Source: Agrobacterium arsenijevicii
GTDB lineage: Bacteria > Pseudomonadota > Alphaproteobacteria > Rhizobiales > Rhizobiaceae
Reading direction: 5' to 3'
Assembly (NCBI GenBank): GCA_000949895.1
Contig: JWIT01000038.1
Span: forward strand, 1 to 35,232
Length of the DNA stretch: 35,232 bases
A program made the translations under genes and the position numbers. Below, one piece after another: positions 8,666-16,589 of this stretch; positions within the stretch are counted from its first letter, which is position 1, and each line of letters begins with the position of its first letter. The notes under the pieces were generated by a model. It saw only the letters and a list, made by a program, of their open reading frames with translations. It made no database searches and was not told where the DNA came from.

Positions 8666-9625
8666 CTATCCGAGGGCGGACTCCTGTTGCGCAGCGAGAG
8701 TTTTGGCCGCTGCGATATCGGCGACAACGGAAAGCGCTATCGACGAAGCGTCCCGCGCCTTGTCGAAGATGCCAATCGGCGCCTTGATCCTCGCGATATC
8801 CGTATTTTCAAAGCCATGCCTGCGGAGCAACGCTGTCCGCTTCTCGTGGGTCCGCTTGCTACCTAGGGCCCCGATGTAAAACGGGTCGGAGCGCAACGCA
8901 CCCTGGAGCAAAGGCAATTCCCGGTCCAGGTCGTGAAACAACAGCGCGACAGCGGAAAACGCGTCAATCTTCGAAGCGAACGCGTTGCTGTCAATGGCCG
9001 GGTCTATCTGTTCGACCTCATAGCCGGCCGCCCTCGCCACCGCAGCGGCGGTCGTCAACTCGACCGATCGGCCACACAGGAGAACACGGGTGACCGGTTG
9101 GTAGCGTGTCATGAACGTTCCGTCGAACCAGCCGATTTGGCTGCGACTGCTCTCTCCACCGAACTCCATCGATTCCGATCCAGGCGTATACCTAAGCGTG
9201 GCGGGGCGTCGAGAGGCCAGGTTTGACAAAACCTGACCCACCGGGTCGGCCTTCTTGAGGATGTGAATTGAAAGGGTTATCCCTCCCCCGCATGGGAGCA
9301 CTATATCGAAGAACGGCGAACCTTCTCCAAGCTGCAAAAAACGATCATGCCCCTTACGCAAAGCCTGAACCGCTTCCGCTGCCACAGCCGCCTCAGTACA
9401 GCCGCCGGAAACGACGCCGCAGTAGCGACCGTCTCCTCGCACTGCCATCTGTGCTCCGATCGCGCGTGCCGCGCCGCCACGAACCTCAACCAGAGTTACC
9501 AAGGCAACGGGAATGCCTGAACGAAAAGAGTCGTAGGCGTAACGGAGGATTTCGCTTGGTTCATCCGTTGCGAACGCAACCGTCGGCAAAACCGCTTCCT
9601 CCTCACCAAAATCAGACAGGCTCAT
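8666..9625 (-). CDS. XdhC/CoxF family molybdenum-enzyme maturation factor
   Basis: This 319-residue protein has the two-domain layout of XdhC. The N-terminal XdhC_CoxI part carries VALVTLVEVRGGAAR and the hallmark GVVSGGCTEAAV. A C-terminal Rossmann-like domain carries VTRVLLCGRS and FYIGALGSKRTHEKR. XdhC proteins bind molybdenum cofactor and help sulfurate and insert it into xanthine-dehydrogenase-family enzymes. The natural client here is the CoxL-like subunit at 28194. I chose the ATG at 9625 rather than the GTG six bases earlier because AAGG is correctly spaced for it. It is the last of nine leftward genes, 46 bases after adenylate kinase. Confidence 0.9.
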   Translation of the reverse strand: MSLSDFGEEEAVLPTVAFATDEPSEILRYAYDSFRSGIPVALVTLVEVRGGAARAIGAQMAVRGDGRYCGVVSGGCTEAAVAAEAVQALRKGHDRFLQLGEGSPFFDIVLPCGGGITLSIHILKKADPVGQVLSNLASRRPATLRYTPGSESMEFGGESSRSQIGWFDGTFMTRYQPVTRVLLCGRSVELTTAAAVARAAGYEVEQIDPAIDSNAFASKIDAFSAVALLFHDLDRELPLLQGALRSDPFYIGALGSKRTHEKRTALLRRHGFENTDIARIKAPIGIFDKARDASSIALSVVADIAAAKTLAAQQESALG

Positions 9626-9671
9626 CGTCACCTTCCGTTGACACAGATCAGAGTTCTGGACCTGACCTCAA

Positions 9672-10259
9672 TCACCCTCTCATTAAACTGCTGATTTCAA
9701 CGGCGACGTCAGTAACGCCAGCCGCAGCGTCAATACGGCGGAGCAACTGGCGATGATCATAAAACGACGTTAGCGCCGCTGTTGCACGAGCAAATTCCTC
9801 GACCCTTTTCTTCAACACGTTCACATTATCATCAGTCCGCGTTGGGGTCCCGGTGGCCCGCGACTGTTCGGCTCTTTTCGCAATCCGCTCTTCGAGAAAG
9901 TCGATCGGGATATCGAATATGATCACGTGATCGAGCGGGCTGTCCAAATTATCGAGCAGCCGCTCGAGCGCCTCGGCCTGAGCGACCGTTCTCGGAAAAC
10001 CGTCCAGGATGAAGCCCTGTTCAGGCCTTTTGGTAGACAACCGTTCCTCGACGAGGCCTACCACAACTTCATCCGGGACAAGCGCCCCGCTGTCGACAGC
10101 CGTCCTGGCCGCACGGCCGAGAGGCGTCTCCGCCTTGATCGCCTCGCGCAGCAGGTCGCCAGTAGAGATATGCATGAGCCCATAATCCCGCACGAGACGC
10201 TCGGCCTGCGTTCCTTTCCCCGCTCCGGGTGGGCCAATGAGGACCAGATTGACCATCAT
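9672..10259 (-). CDS. adk: adenylate kinase, short form
   Basis: This 195-residue protein interconverts ATP + AMP and 2 ADP. The P-loop GPPGAGKGT lies at 9-17, followed by HISTGDLLR (AMP site), GFILDGFPRT and RATGTPTRTDDN. The LID is short, as in the roughly 190-residue bacterial form. The start ATG overlaps the stop of the aldehyde dehydrogenase gene (ATGA). An adenylate kinase inside a catabolic operon is unusual. The CoA ligase of the same operon releases AMP, and this kinase would recycle it. That is inference. The housekeeping adk is expected in the ribosomal-protein cluster, so this would be an extra copy. Confidence 0.9.
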   Translation of the reverse strand: MMVNLVLIGPPGAGKGTQAERLVRDYGLMHISTGDLLREAIKAETPLGRAARTAVDSGALVPDEVVVGLVEERLSTKRPEQGFILDGFPRTVAQAEALERLLDNLDSPLDHVIIFDIPIDFLEERIAKRAEQSRATGTPTRTDDNVNVLKKRVEEFARATAALTSFYDHRQLLRRIDAAAGVTDVAVEISSLMRG

Positions 10260-11716
10260 GCAATCCCCATGCACATATATTTGATCTCGAGGTAATCATC
10301 CATGCCGTACTTCGATCCCTCGCGACCATTGCCGCTTTCCTTTACGCCGCCGAAGGGGGCGACCTCGGTCGAGATAAGGCCCTCGTTGATGCCGACGATA
10401 CCGTATTCGAGCGCCTCGGCGACACGCCAGACACGCGCGATATCGCGGCCGTAAAAATAGGCCGCCAGCCCGAACTGCGTGTTGTTGGCAAGCCGGATCG
10501 CTTCGTCCTCTGTGTCGAAGCGGAAAACTGGCGCAACAGGCCCGAAGATCTCTTCAGCGAAGATCTGAGCATCAGGCGACGCGTCGGCAACGACGGTCGG
10601 CTCGAAGAAACTGTGACCGAGGGCGTGTCGGTGACCGCCTGTCAGGATGCGTCCACCGCGACTAACAGCATCCGACACCAGCTCCTCGACTTTGGCGACG
10701 GCATTGTCGTCGATCAAAGGGCCGATCTGGACGCCTTCATCAAAACCGTTCCCGACCTTGAGAGCGGACACGACTTCGGCCAGCCGCTTGACGAAAGCGT
10801 CGTGGATCCCGGACTGGACCAGGAAACGGTTGGCGCAAACGCAGGTCTGTCCGGCATTTCGGTATTTTGAGGCGATCGCACCTTTGACCGCGGCCTCAAC
10901 ATCTGCATCGTCGAAGACGATGAACGGCGCGTTGCCGCCAAGCTCCATCGACGTCCGCTTCACCGTCTGCGCGCATTGCGCCATCAGAACCTTGCCGATT
11001 TCCGTCGAGCCGGTGAAGCTGAGCTTGCGCACGATCGGGTTGGATGTCAGTTCTCCGCCGATCTCGCTCGCCGAACCTGTCACGCAGGAAAGCACGCCCT
11101 TCGGCACGCCGGCGCGCTCCGCCAACACACAAAGAGCCAGCGCCGAGAGTGGAGTTTGGCTGGCTGGTTTTATGACCGTGGTGCAACCCGCGGCGAGCGC
11201 CGGCCCAACCTTCCGGGTGATCATCGCGGCCGGAAAGTTCCACGGCGTGATTGCGGCGCATACGCCGATCGGTTGCTTAATGACGACGATGCGCTTGTCG
11301 GACGTGGGAGCAGGAATGGTGTCGCCATAGACCCGCTTCGCCTCTTCGCCGAACCATTCAATATACGATGCCGCATAGGTGATCTCGCCTTTGGCTTCGG
11401 CAAGCGGCTTGCCCTGTTCCGCTGTCATGATGGCGGCCAGGTCGTCCTGGTTCTCGATCAGGAGATCAAACCATTTCCGTAGGATGGCCGCACGCTGCTT
11501 TCCAGAAAGCGCCTTCCATCCCACCTGCGCCTCCTGGGCGCTTTCAATCGCGCGGCGCGTTTCACTGGCACCCATCCGCGGGACCGTCGCGACGACGGAA
11601 CCGTCGGCAGGGTTGGTGACGTCGATCACCCGGTTATCGTCCGCATCATGCCATTCGCCGCCAATGAAGCACTTGCCGCGCAGGAGCGACGGATCCTTGA
11701 GAGTGAGAACTGCCAC
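10256..11716 (-). CDS. NAD(P)-dependent aldehyde dehydrogenase, succinate-semialdehyde dehydrogenase type
   Basis: This 486-residue protein belongs to the ALDH superfamily and most resembles GabD-type enzymes. Motifs are ITPWNFPAAMITRK with the catalytic Asn, FTGSTEIGK, MELGGNAPFIVFDDADV with general base Glu258, and NAGQTCVCANR with nucleophile Cys292. GTG at 11716 is the start, with AGGAAA just upstream. The gap to the thioesterase gene is 22 bases, and the stop overlaps the adenylate kinase start. With the Fe-alcohol dehydrogenase two genes upstream it could take an alcohol through its aldehyde to an acid. The aldehyde could be succinate semialdehyde or another compound. Family assignment is firm; substrate is not. 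Confidence 0.88.
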   Translation of the reverse strand: MAVLTLKDPSLLRGKCFIGGEWHDADDNRVIDVTNPADGSVVATVPRMGASETRRAIESAQEAQVGWKALSGKQRAAILRKWFDLLIENQDDLAAIMTAEQGKPLAEAKGEITYAASYIEWFGEEAKRVYGDTIPAPTSDKRIVVIKQPIGVCAAITPWNFPAAMITRKVGPALAAGCTTVIKPASQTPLSALALCVLAERAGVPKGVLSCVTGSASEIGGELTSNPIVRKLSFTGSTEIGKVLMAQCAQTVKRTSMELGGNAPFIVFDDADVEAAVKGAIASKYRNAGQTCVCANRFLVQSGIHDAFVKRLAEVVSALKVGNGFDEGVQIGPLIDDNAVAKVEELVSDAVSRGGRILTGGHRHALGHSFFEPTVVADASPDAQIFAEEIFGPVAPVFRFDTEDEAIRLANNTQFGLAAYFYGRDIARVWRVAEALEYGIVGINEGLISTEVAPFGGVKESGNGREGSKYGMDDYLEIKYMCMGIA

Positions 11717-11738
11717 GGTGTTTCCTTTTCTTTTCTTA

Positions 11739-12182
11739 TCAGGCTTGAAAGACAAGTAGCTCCAGCAGCCGTCTTGCCTTCGCACCAAAAGCAATGGGCC
11801 GACGCGATAGCCGATCCACGTTTACGTGAATGAAAAAGCCTTCGGCAGCTGCCACGTCCTCGTCATTGCGGAACAGTCCGATCTCGTAACGCACAGAGGA
11901 ACTGCCAAGCCTCGCAACTCGGATGCCCGCCGTCACTCGATCAGGGAAGGACATTTCGGCGTGGTAGCGGCAGCCCGTTTCAACCACTAGAAACACTTCT
12001 GCGCCACCTTTGATGTCGAGCACATCATGCTCGATCAGGTAGGCGTTCACTGCTGTGTCGAACAGACTGTAATGCACGACGTTGTTCATGTGACCGAAGG
12101 TGTCGTTGTCTGACCACCGCAGACCGATCTCCCGGAAAACCTTGTATACAGCGCGGCTCGATGGGGTTGCACGTTCCGCCAT
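11739..12182 (-). CDS. acyl-CoA thioesterase, 4-hydroxybenzoyl-CoA thioesterase (hotdog) family
   Basis: This 147-residue hotdog-fold protein carries the 4HBT signature RWSDNDTFGHMNNVVHYSLFD at about residues 22-42; its key residues are the Asp, Gly-His and Asn-Asn. VVETGCRYHAEMSF and RVARLGSSSVRYEIGLF follow the family pattern. It would hydrolyse a CoA thioester in the cytoplasm. Its ATG overlaps the stop of the Fe-alcohol dehydrogenase gene by one base (TAATG), so translation is coupled. In a pathway that activates an acid to a CoA ester this enzyme could release the final acid, or rescue CoA from dead-end thioesters. Confidence 0.85.
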   Translation of the reverse strand: MAERATPSSRAVYKVFREIGLRWSDNDTFGHMNNVVHYSLFDTAVNAYLIEHDVLDIKGGAEVFLVVETGCRYHAEMSFPDRVTAGIRVARLGSSSVRYEIGLFRNDEDVAAAEGFFIHVNVDRLSRRPIAFGAKARRLLELLVFQA

Positions 12183-13342
12183 TACCAGGCCGCCCTGTAA
12201 ATCGACAGTGCGTCCGCTTCGTTCACTTCACGCGGATTGTTCACGAGGAGGCGCGTCTGCTTCATCGCGTCGCTCGCCATGCCTGCCAGATGCTCTTCAC
12301 CGATGCCGACATCACGAAGTCTTGGCGGGAGGCCGAGTTTTGCGGACAGACCGGCAAGCTTCTCAATGAAGGCGGTGCAGCGTCCCTGTGTCCCCTGCTC
12401 CGCGGCAAGCTCGGGAAACGCATCGGCCGCGATTTCCGCGTAGACAGAAGCCGCGTCCGGGGCGTTGAACCGTAGGACATGGGGCAAAACGAGAGCGTTG
12501 GACAGGCCGTGCGGGATATGGAACGTGCCACCGATCGGGTAAGCCAGCGCGTGGACGGCAGCAACCGGAGAATTCGCGAAGGCTTGGCCCGCGAGCATCG
12601 ATCCGAGCAGCATGGCCCCGCGTGCCTTGAGATCCTTCCCATCGAAAACAGCCTTCTCGATGTTCGCACCCAGAAGCTGGAGTGCCTGCCTCGCAAGCAC
12701 CTTCGATAGTGGGTTGTTGTTTGCGCTTTTCGACGCGTAGGCCTCGATCGCGTGCACCATGGCGTCGATACCGGTGGCCGCGGTGATATGAGCGGGAAGG
12801 CCGAGGGTCAGGTCCGCGTCGAGAATGGCGATATCGGGCAGGATGATCGGCGACGACACGCCACGTTTCTCGTCGCCGCCGACGGTGATGATCGAGACGG
12901 AAGTGACTTCCGACCCGGTTCCGGCCGTGGTCGGCACGAGCACGAGCGGCAAGCGCGGCCCCTTGGCGTTGCCGACGCCCCATGCTCCGTCGAGATCTTC
13001 ACCAGAGCCGCACAGCAGCGCCACGACCTTGGCGACATCGAGAGACGACCCGCCACCGAAGCCTATGATGCCGGTCGCGCCCGCCGTCTTGGCCGCACCC
13101 ACCGCCGCCATCACGGTGGCAAGTGACGGATCAGCCTCGACGCTGTCGAACACGGTTGCCTCGATCCCCGAGGTGGCAAGCGAGGCGAGCGCCGAATCGC
13201 ACAGTCCAAGTTTCCGCAACCCCGGATCGGTCACGAAGAGGATGCGCTGTCCGAGCTTCGCCTTGACGATATCGCCGATTTCAGCTACCGCGCCTGGCCT
13301 GAAAACGATCTGTGCGGTCGTGTTGAAGATGAACGGGTTCAT
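12182..13342 (-). CDS. iron-containing alcohol dehydrogenase
   Basis: This 386-residue protein is of the Fe-ADH family, related to 4-hydroxybutyrate and maleylacetate-type dehydrogenases. The NAD-binding GFGGGSSLDVAK is at 94-105, and PTTAGTGSEVT follows. Metal ligands are Asp193 and His197 (GIDAMVHAIE), His264 (AVHALAYP) and His278 (FHIPHG), all present. It would oxidise an alcohol to an aldehyde with NAD(P)+. AGGAG precedes the ATG at 13342. The 24-base gap to the CoA ligase and the overlap with the thioesterase show it is mid-operon. Together with the aldehyde dehydrogenase it resembles the alcohol-aldehyde-acid pair of the Agrobacterium att/blc gamma-butyrolactone operon, but the substrate is unproven. 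Confidence 0.88.
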   Translation of the reverse strand: MNPFIFNTTAQIVFRPGAVAEIGDIVKAKLGQRILFVTDPGLRKLGLCDSALASLATSGIEATVFDSVEADPSLATVMAAVGAAKTAGATGIIGFGGGSSLDVAKVVALLCGSGEDLDGAWGVGNAKGPRLPLVLVPTTAGTGSEVTSVSIITVGGDEKRGVSSPIILPDIAILDADLTLGLPAHITAATGIDAMVHAIEAYASKSANNNPLSKVLARQALQLLGANIEKAVFDGKDLKARGAMLLGSMLAGQAFANSPVAAVHALAYPIGGTFHIPHGLSNALVLPHVLRFNAPDAASVYAEIAADAFPELAAEQGTQGRCTAFIEKLAGLSAKLGLPPRLRDVGIGEEHLAGMASDAMKQTRLLVNNPREVNEADALSIYRAAW

Positions 13343-13366
13343 TGCAATTCTCCTTAGTCATGTCCT

Positions 13367-14893
13367 TCAGGCGGGCAGGCTCTCGCGCAGCTTCACGCGC
13401 AGGATCTTGCCCGATCCCGTTCGGGGTATCTCCTGGACGACATAGATGCGGTCGGGTACCTTGTAGGCGGACAGCCGCTCCTTGCAGTGATTGAGAAGCG
13501 CCGCCTGGTCGAAAGCATCGGCGTCCCTGAGAACCACGCAGGCGACCGGAACCTCGCCCAGCATCGTGTGCGGCATGCCGATGACGGCGCAATCCATCAC
13601 CGCGTGGTCAAGCAGGATCGTTTCCTCGACCTCGGCCGGTGCTATATTCTGTCCGCCGCGGATAATCAGTTCCTTCAGGCGGCCGGTGATTGTCAGGAAG
13701 CCGTTGGGATCGGACCTGGCGAGATCGCCGGTGCGGTACCAGCCGTCAACGATCGCCTTCTGCGTCTCCTGCGGCTTGTTGCGATAACCATGCATCAGGT
13801 TCGGCCCCTTGCAGATCAGTTCGCCTTCCATACCGGCCGGAACGTCGAGGCCGGTCTTCGGATCGACAAGCCGGACCGCCAGCCCTGGGACAGGCAGACC
13901 GCAGGAACCGGGCAAACGCCAGCGGCCGGGCCAGTTCATGGTCACCATGGTCGAAGTCTCTGTGATCCCGTAACCGTCTAGCAGGGAAACGCCGAAAAAC
14001 TGCTCGAAGTCATTGTTTAGTGTGCCAGGTAGGATGGCACCGGCGGATACGCAGAGCCGCACCGATGACAGCAGCTTCTCGCCGCTCGCCTGGCAGGCGG
14101 AAAGAAAATAGTGGAAGACCGTCGGCACGCCGGGCATGAACGTAAATCGGCCTGTGCGAAGGAGTTCTGTTGCTTGCGTCGTGGAGAATTTTTCCATGAT
14201 GTATTCGCTGGCGCCGGTCGCGATGATCGACAGCACTGCAATGTTCAACGCGTAGGAATGGTAGAGGGGCAACGTATTGAGGACGACATCGTCCTCGTTC
14301 ATGCCCGCAATGGGCGCCCAGCAGGCGGCGGTGACCCAGAGCATCGATCTTGTCGAAAGAAGCACCCCCTTCGGCTGCCCCGTCGTTCCCGATGTATAGA
14401 CAATGTAGGCGGCACGATCGACATCCGCATCGTCTTCGAAACCGGCTTGTCGCGTCTGCGTCACCGTTTCAAATCCCGAAGCGGGATCGGCCTCTATCAC
14501 TGTGACAGGGCGATCAAGGCGCGACAGCACCGCGTCTACCATCGACCGCTTTTCGGCGAGGCTAACGATCATCGTGCATCCGGCATCAGTGATGCGATAG
14601 GCAAGCTCGGCTTCGGTGGATTCGGTACTGACCGGGACGGAGATACCGCCGGCACGCACAACGGCAAGGCAGGCGATCACCCAGTTGACCGAGTTCGGCA
14701 GGAAGATCGCGACGGCCTCCCCCTTTTGGAACCCCGAAGCAACAATGTGCGAGGCAAGAGCCTCCGTCTCCTCGTCGAGTTCAGGATAGGTAACCGCTCG
14801 CCTCCGATCTTCGAAGGCCATTTTTTCCGGGTAGAGGCGCGTGTTCCGTCGAAGTATCTCTCCGACGGGTGCGATCAGATCGAAGTGTATCAT
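13367..14893 (-). CDS. AMP-forming acyl-CoA synthetase / CoA ligase
   Basis: This 508-residue ANL-superfamily ligase activates a carboxylic acid as acyl-AMP and then acyl-CoA, releasing AMP and PPi. The P-loop-like YTSGTTGQPKG is at 166-176, followed by DGYGITET, GELICKGP and YRTGDLARSD. The C-terminal PRTGSGKILR contains the adenylation lysine Lys496. A strong GGAGG lies seven bases before the ATG at 14893. The gap to the SDR gene is 23 bases. The acid is unknown. Context of a Mo hydroxylase and a Liv-type transporter suggests a small aromatic, heteroaromatic or alicyclic acid rather than a fatty acid. Confidence 0.9.
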   Translation of the reverse strand: MIHFDLIAPVGEILRRNTRLYPEKMAFEDRRRAVTYPELDEETEALASHIVASGFQKGEAVAIFLPNSVNWVIACLAVVRAGGISVPVSTESTEAELAYRITDAGCTMIVSLAEKRSMVDAVLSRLDRPVTVIEADPASGFETVTQTRQAGFEDDADVDRAAYIVYTSGTTGQPKGVLLSTRSMLWVTAACWAPIAGMNEDDVVLNTLPLYHSYALNIAVLSIIATGASEYIMEKFSTTQATELLRTGRFTFMPGVPTVFHYFLSACQASGEKLLSSVRLCVSAGAILPGTLNNDFEQFFGVSLLDGYGITETSTMVTMNWPGRWRLPGSCGLPVPGLAVRLVDPKTGLDVPAGMEGELICKGPNLMHGYRNKPQETQKAIVDGWYRTGDLARSDPNGFLTITGRLKELIIRGGQNIAPAEVEETILLDHAVMDCAVIGMPHTMLGEVPVACVVLRDADAFDQAALLNHCKERLSAYKVPDRIYVVQEIPRTGSGKILRVKLRESLPA

Positions 14894-14916
14894 GTTGGAT
14901 CCTCCCTATCCTCCTG

Positions 14917-15672
14917 TTAGACCATGCAAAAGCCGCCGTTGACACTGATCACCTGCCCCGTCACCCAGGACGATGTGCTGGCGGCAAGGAACGTAACCAT
15001 GGGCGCCACGTCATCCGGCTTGCCAATGCGGCGCAGCGGATAGGCCTTGACGATCTTCTCCCGGTTCTTCTCGAGGAATTCTGGATCGGAGTGGGAGGTC
15101 TCGATAAGACCCAGCGAGACTGTATTGACTGTAATGTTGTTGCGGCCGAATTCACGAGCGAGCGACTTACCGAGCGCGATCGTGCCACCACGCGCGGCTG
15201 CGGCGAGCGCAAGGTTGGCTTCGCCGATGCGGGAACTATCACCGACGAGATTGATGATCCTGCCCGAGTTTTGGGCGATCATCAACGGTGCCACCTCGTG
15301 GCAGCAATTGATCGCGCCGTAGAGGCAGACGTCGATCTGCTTCTTCCATTCGTCCGGCGTCGAATCCACAAAGCGCTGGTATTTGACGTAACCGGCATTG
15401 TTGACGAGAATGTCAACCGTTCCGAAATCCGACTTGATCGCGGCGACCATCGTCTTGACCTGAGCATTATCGCTGATGTCGGCCTGATACGCCTTCGCCT
15501 TGCCGCCGCCTGCCTCGATTGATTGCGCGACCGCTTGGGCTTCGTCCTTCGACCGGGCATAGTTTACCGCAACGATGGCGCCTTCGGCCGCAAGAGCGCG
15601 CGCGATATCGCCGCCGACATCGCGGCCGCCGCCCGTGACGAGCGCTACCTTGCCCTTGAGATTGGTTTCCAT
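14917..15672 (-). CDS. short-chain dehydrogenase/reductase family protein lacking the catalytic Tyr-Lys pair
   Basis: This 251-residue protein has the classical SDR fold. It carries the cofactor loop TGGGRDVGG at 13-21, VDILVNNAG ending at 94, NLVGDSSRIG with the Ser position at 146-147, and the C-terminal SSWVTGQVISVNGGF. The usual active site YxxxK reads AAAAR at 157-161, so tyrosine is alanine and lysine is arginine. The surrounding residues (GGTIALGKSLAREFG) align without gaps, so this is substitution and not an alignment slip. It may be a divergent enzyme using another acid/base, or a non-catalytic partner. It is mid-operon between the crotonase and the CoA ligase, so a CoA-ester substrate is plausible. 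Confidence 0.85.
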   Translation of the reverse strand: METNLKGKVALVTGGGRDVGGDIARALAAEGAIVAVNYARSKDEAQAVAQSIEAGGGKAKAYQADISDNAQVKTMVAAIKSDFGTVDILVNNAGYVKYQRFVDSTPDEWKKQIDVCLYGAINCCHEVAPLMIAQNSGRIINLVGDSSRIGEANLALAAAARGGTIALGKSLAREFGRNNITVNTVSLGLIETSHSDPEFLEKNREKIVKAYPLRRIGKPDDVAPMVTFLAASTSSWVTGQVISVNGGFCMV

Positions 15673-15738
15673 TGAATGTCTCCTTGGGATGAGATGCTGC
15701 CTGCGCAGCGGATTGATGGGTTGCTTGAAACCTGGCCG

Positions 15739-16506
15739 TCAGCGGCCCATAAATCGTGGCGACCGCTTCTCGGCGAAAGCTTTGCGGCCTTCGGCATAGT
15801 CCTCGCTGGAACTCGCCTGGTCGATTAGCCTGTCAGCTTCGGAGCGGTCGAGATCACCTCGGGCGCAGCCATTGAGGATGAACTTCGCGCCCTTGATCGT
15901 CAGCGGCGCATTCGCGACCATGGCATTGGCGCGCTGCAAGGCCGCCGCCAGGGCATCATTCGCCAGCTCATCGATGAAGCCGTTGTCAAGCGCCTGACCA
16001 GCGGTAAAACGGTTGGCCGAATAGAGAATACGTTTCGCCTCTGTGACCCCAACGAGTGACAACAGCTTGCGTGTCGCGGAGACGCCATAGACGATAGACA
16101 ACCGGGCGGCGGGAATGCCGAACACGGCGCTTTCTTCCGCAATCCGGAAATCGCAGGACATGGCCAGATGTGCGGCGCCACCAAGGCAATAGCCACGCAA
16201 CACCGCGATCGTGGGCTTTGAAACGTCGTAGATGGCATCGCCCGCAGCGTCGACGGCGACCTCGTAACGCGTGCTTTCCTCCGCCCCGCCCCTTACCGCA
16301 TCGAACTCGCTGATGTCGGCCCCGGCGGAGAAATCCGCGCCTGTCCCGGTCAGAAGAATGGCGCGGACATCCGCATCCGAGTCGAATGCGCGGAACCGCT
16401 CGGCAAGCTCGCACCACATCGCATAGGTCACGGCATTGCGTTGGTTGGGCCTGTTCAGTGTAACGATGGCGACACCATCAATTTTCTCGAACTTAATGTC
16501 AGTCAT
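15739..16506 (-). CDS. enoyl-CoA hydratase/isomerase (crotonase) family protein without both catalytic glutamates
   Basis: This 255-residue crotonase-fold protein has both oxyanion-hole segments, FSAGADISEF at 59-68 and GYCLGGAAHLAM at 105-116. It would therefore bind an acyl-CoA and stabilise an enolate or tetrahedral intermediate. The two glutamates of true enoyl-CoA hydratases are missing: His113 occupies the first position (GGCEL becomes GAAHL) and Ala133 the second (QPE becomes IPA). Simple hydration is therefore unlikely. Crotonase relatives also do hydrolysis, decarboxylation, ring cleavage and isomerisation. It is 66 bases from the SDR gene. A thioester or ring-opened CoA substrate made by the same operon is the natural guess. 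Confidence 0.85.
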   Translation of the reverse strand: MTDIKFEKIDGVAIVTLNRPNQRNAVTYAMWCELAERFRAFDSDADVRAILLTGTGADFSAGADISEFDAVRGGAEESTRYEVAVDAAGDAIYDVSKPTIAVLRGYCLGGAAHLAMSCDFRIAEESAVFGIPAARLSIVYGVSATRKLLSLVGVTEAKRILYSANRFTAGQALDNGFIDELANDALAAALQRANAMVANAPLTIKGAKFILNGCARGDLDRSEADRLIDQASSSEDYAEGRKAFAEKRSPRFMGR

Positions 16507-16589
16507 GCCTGCTCATCTCTTCCTGCCGACGCAACCGCGTCAGCGCTTGGGTGCGCCCGGCGCAGGAGAGCCAGGCGCTTTTATCTGGA

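Noticed and set aside
14111..14920. A 269-codon rightward frame opposite the CoA ligase.
   Set aside because: No recognisable motif. The ligase on the other strand has all its motifs.
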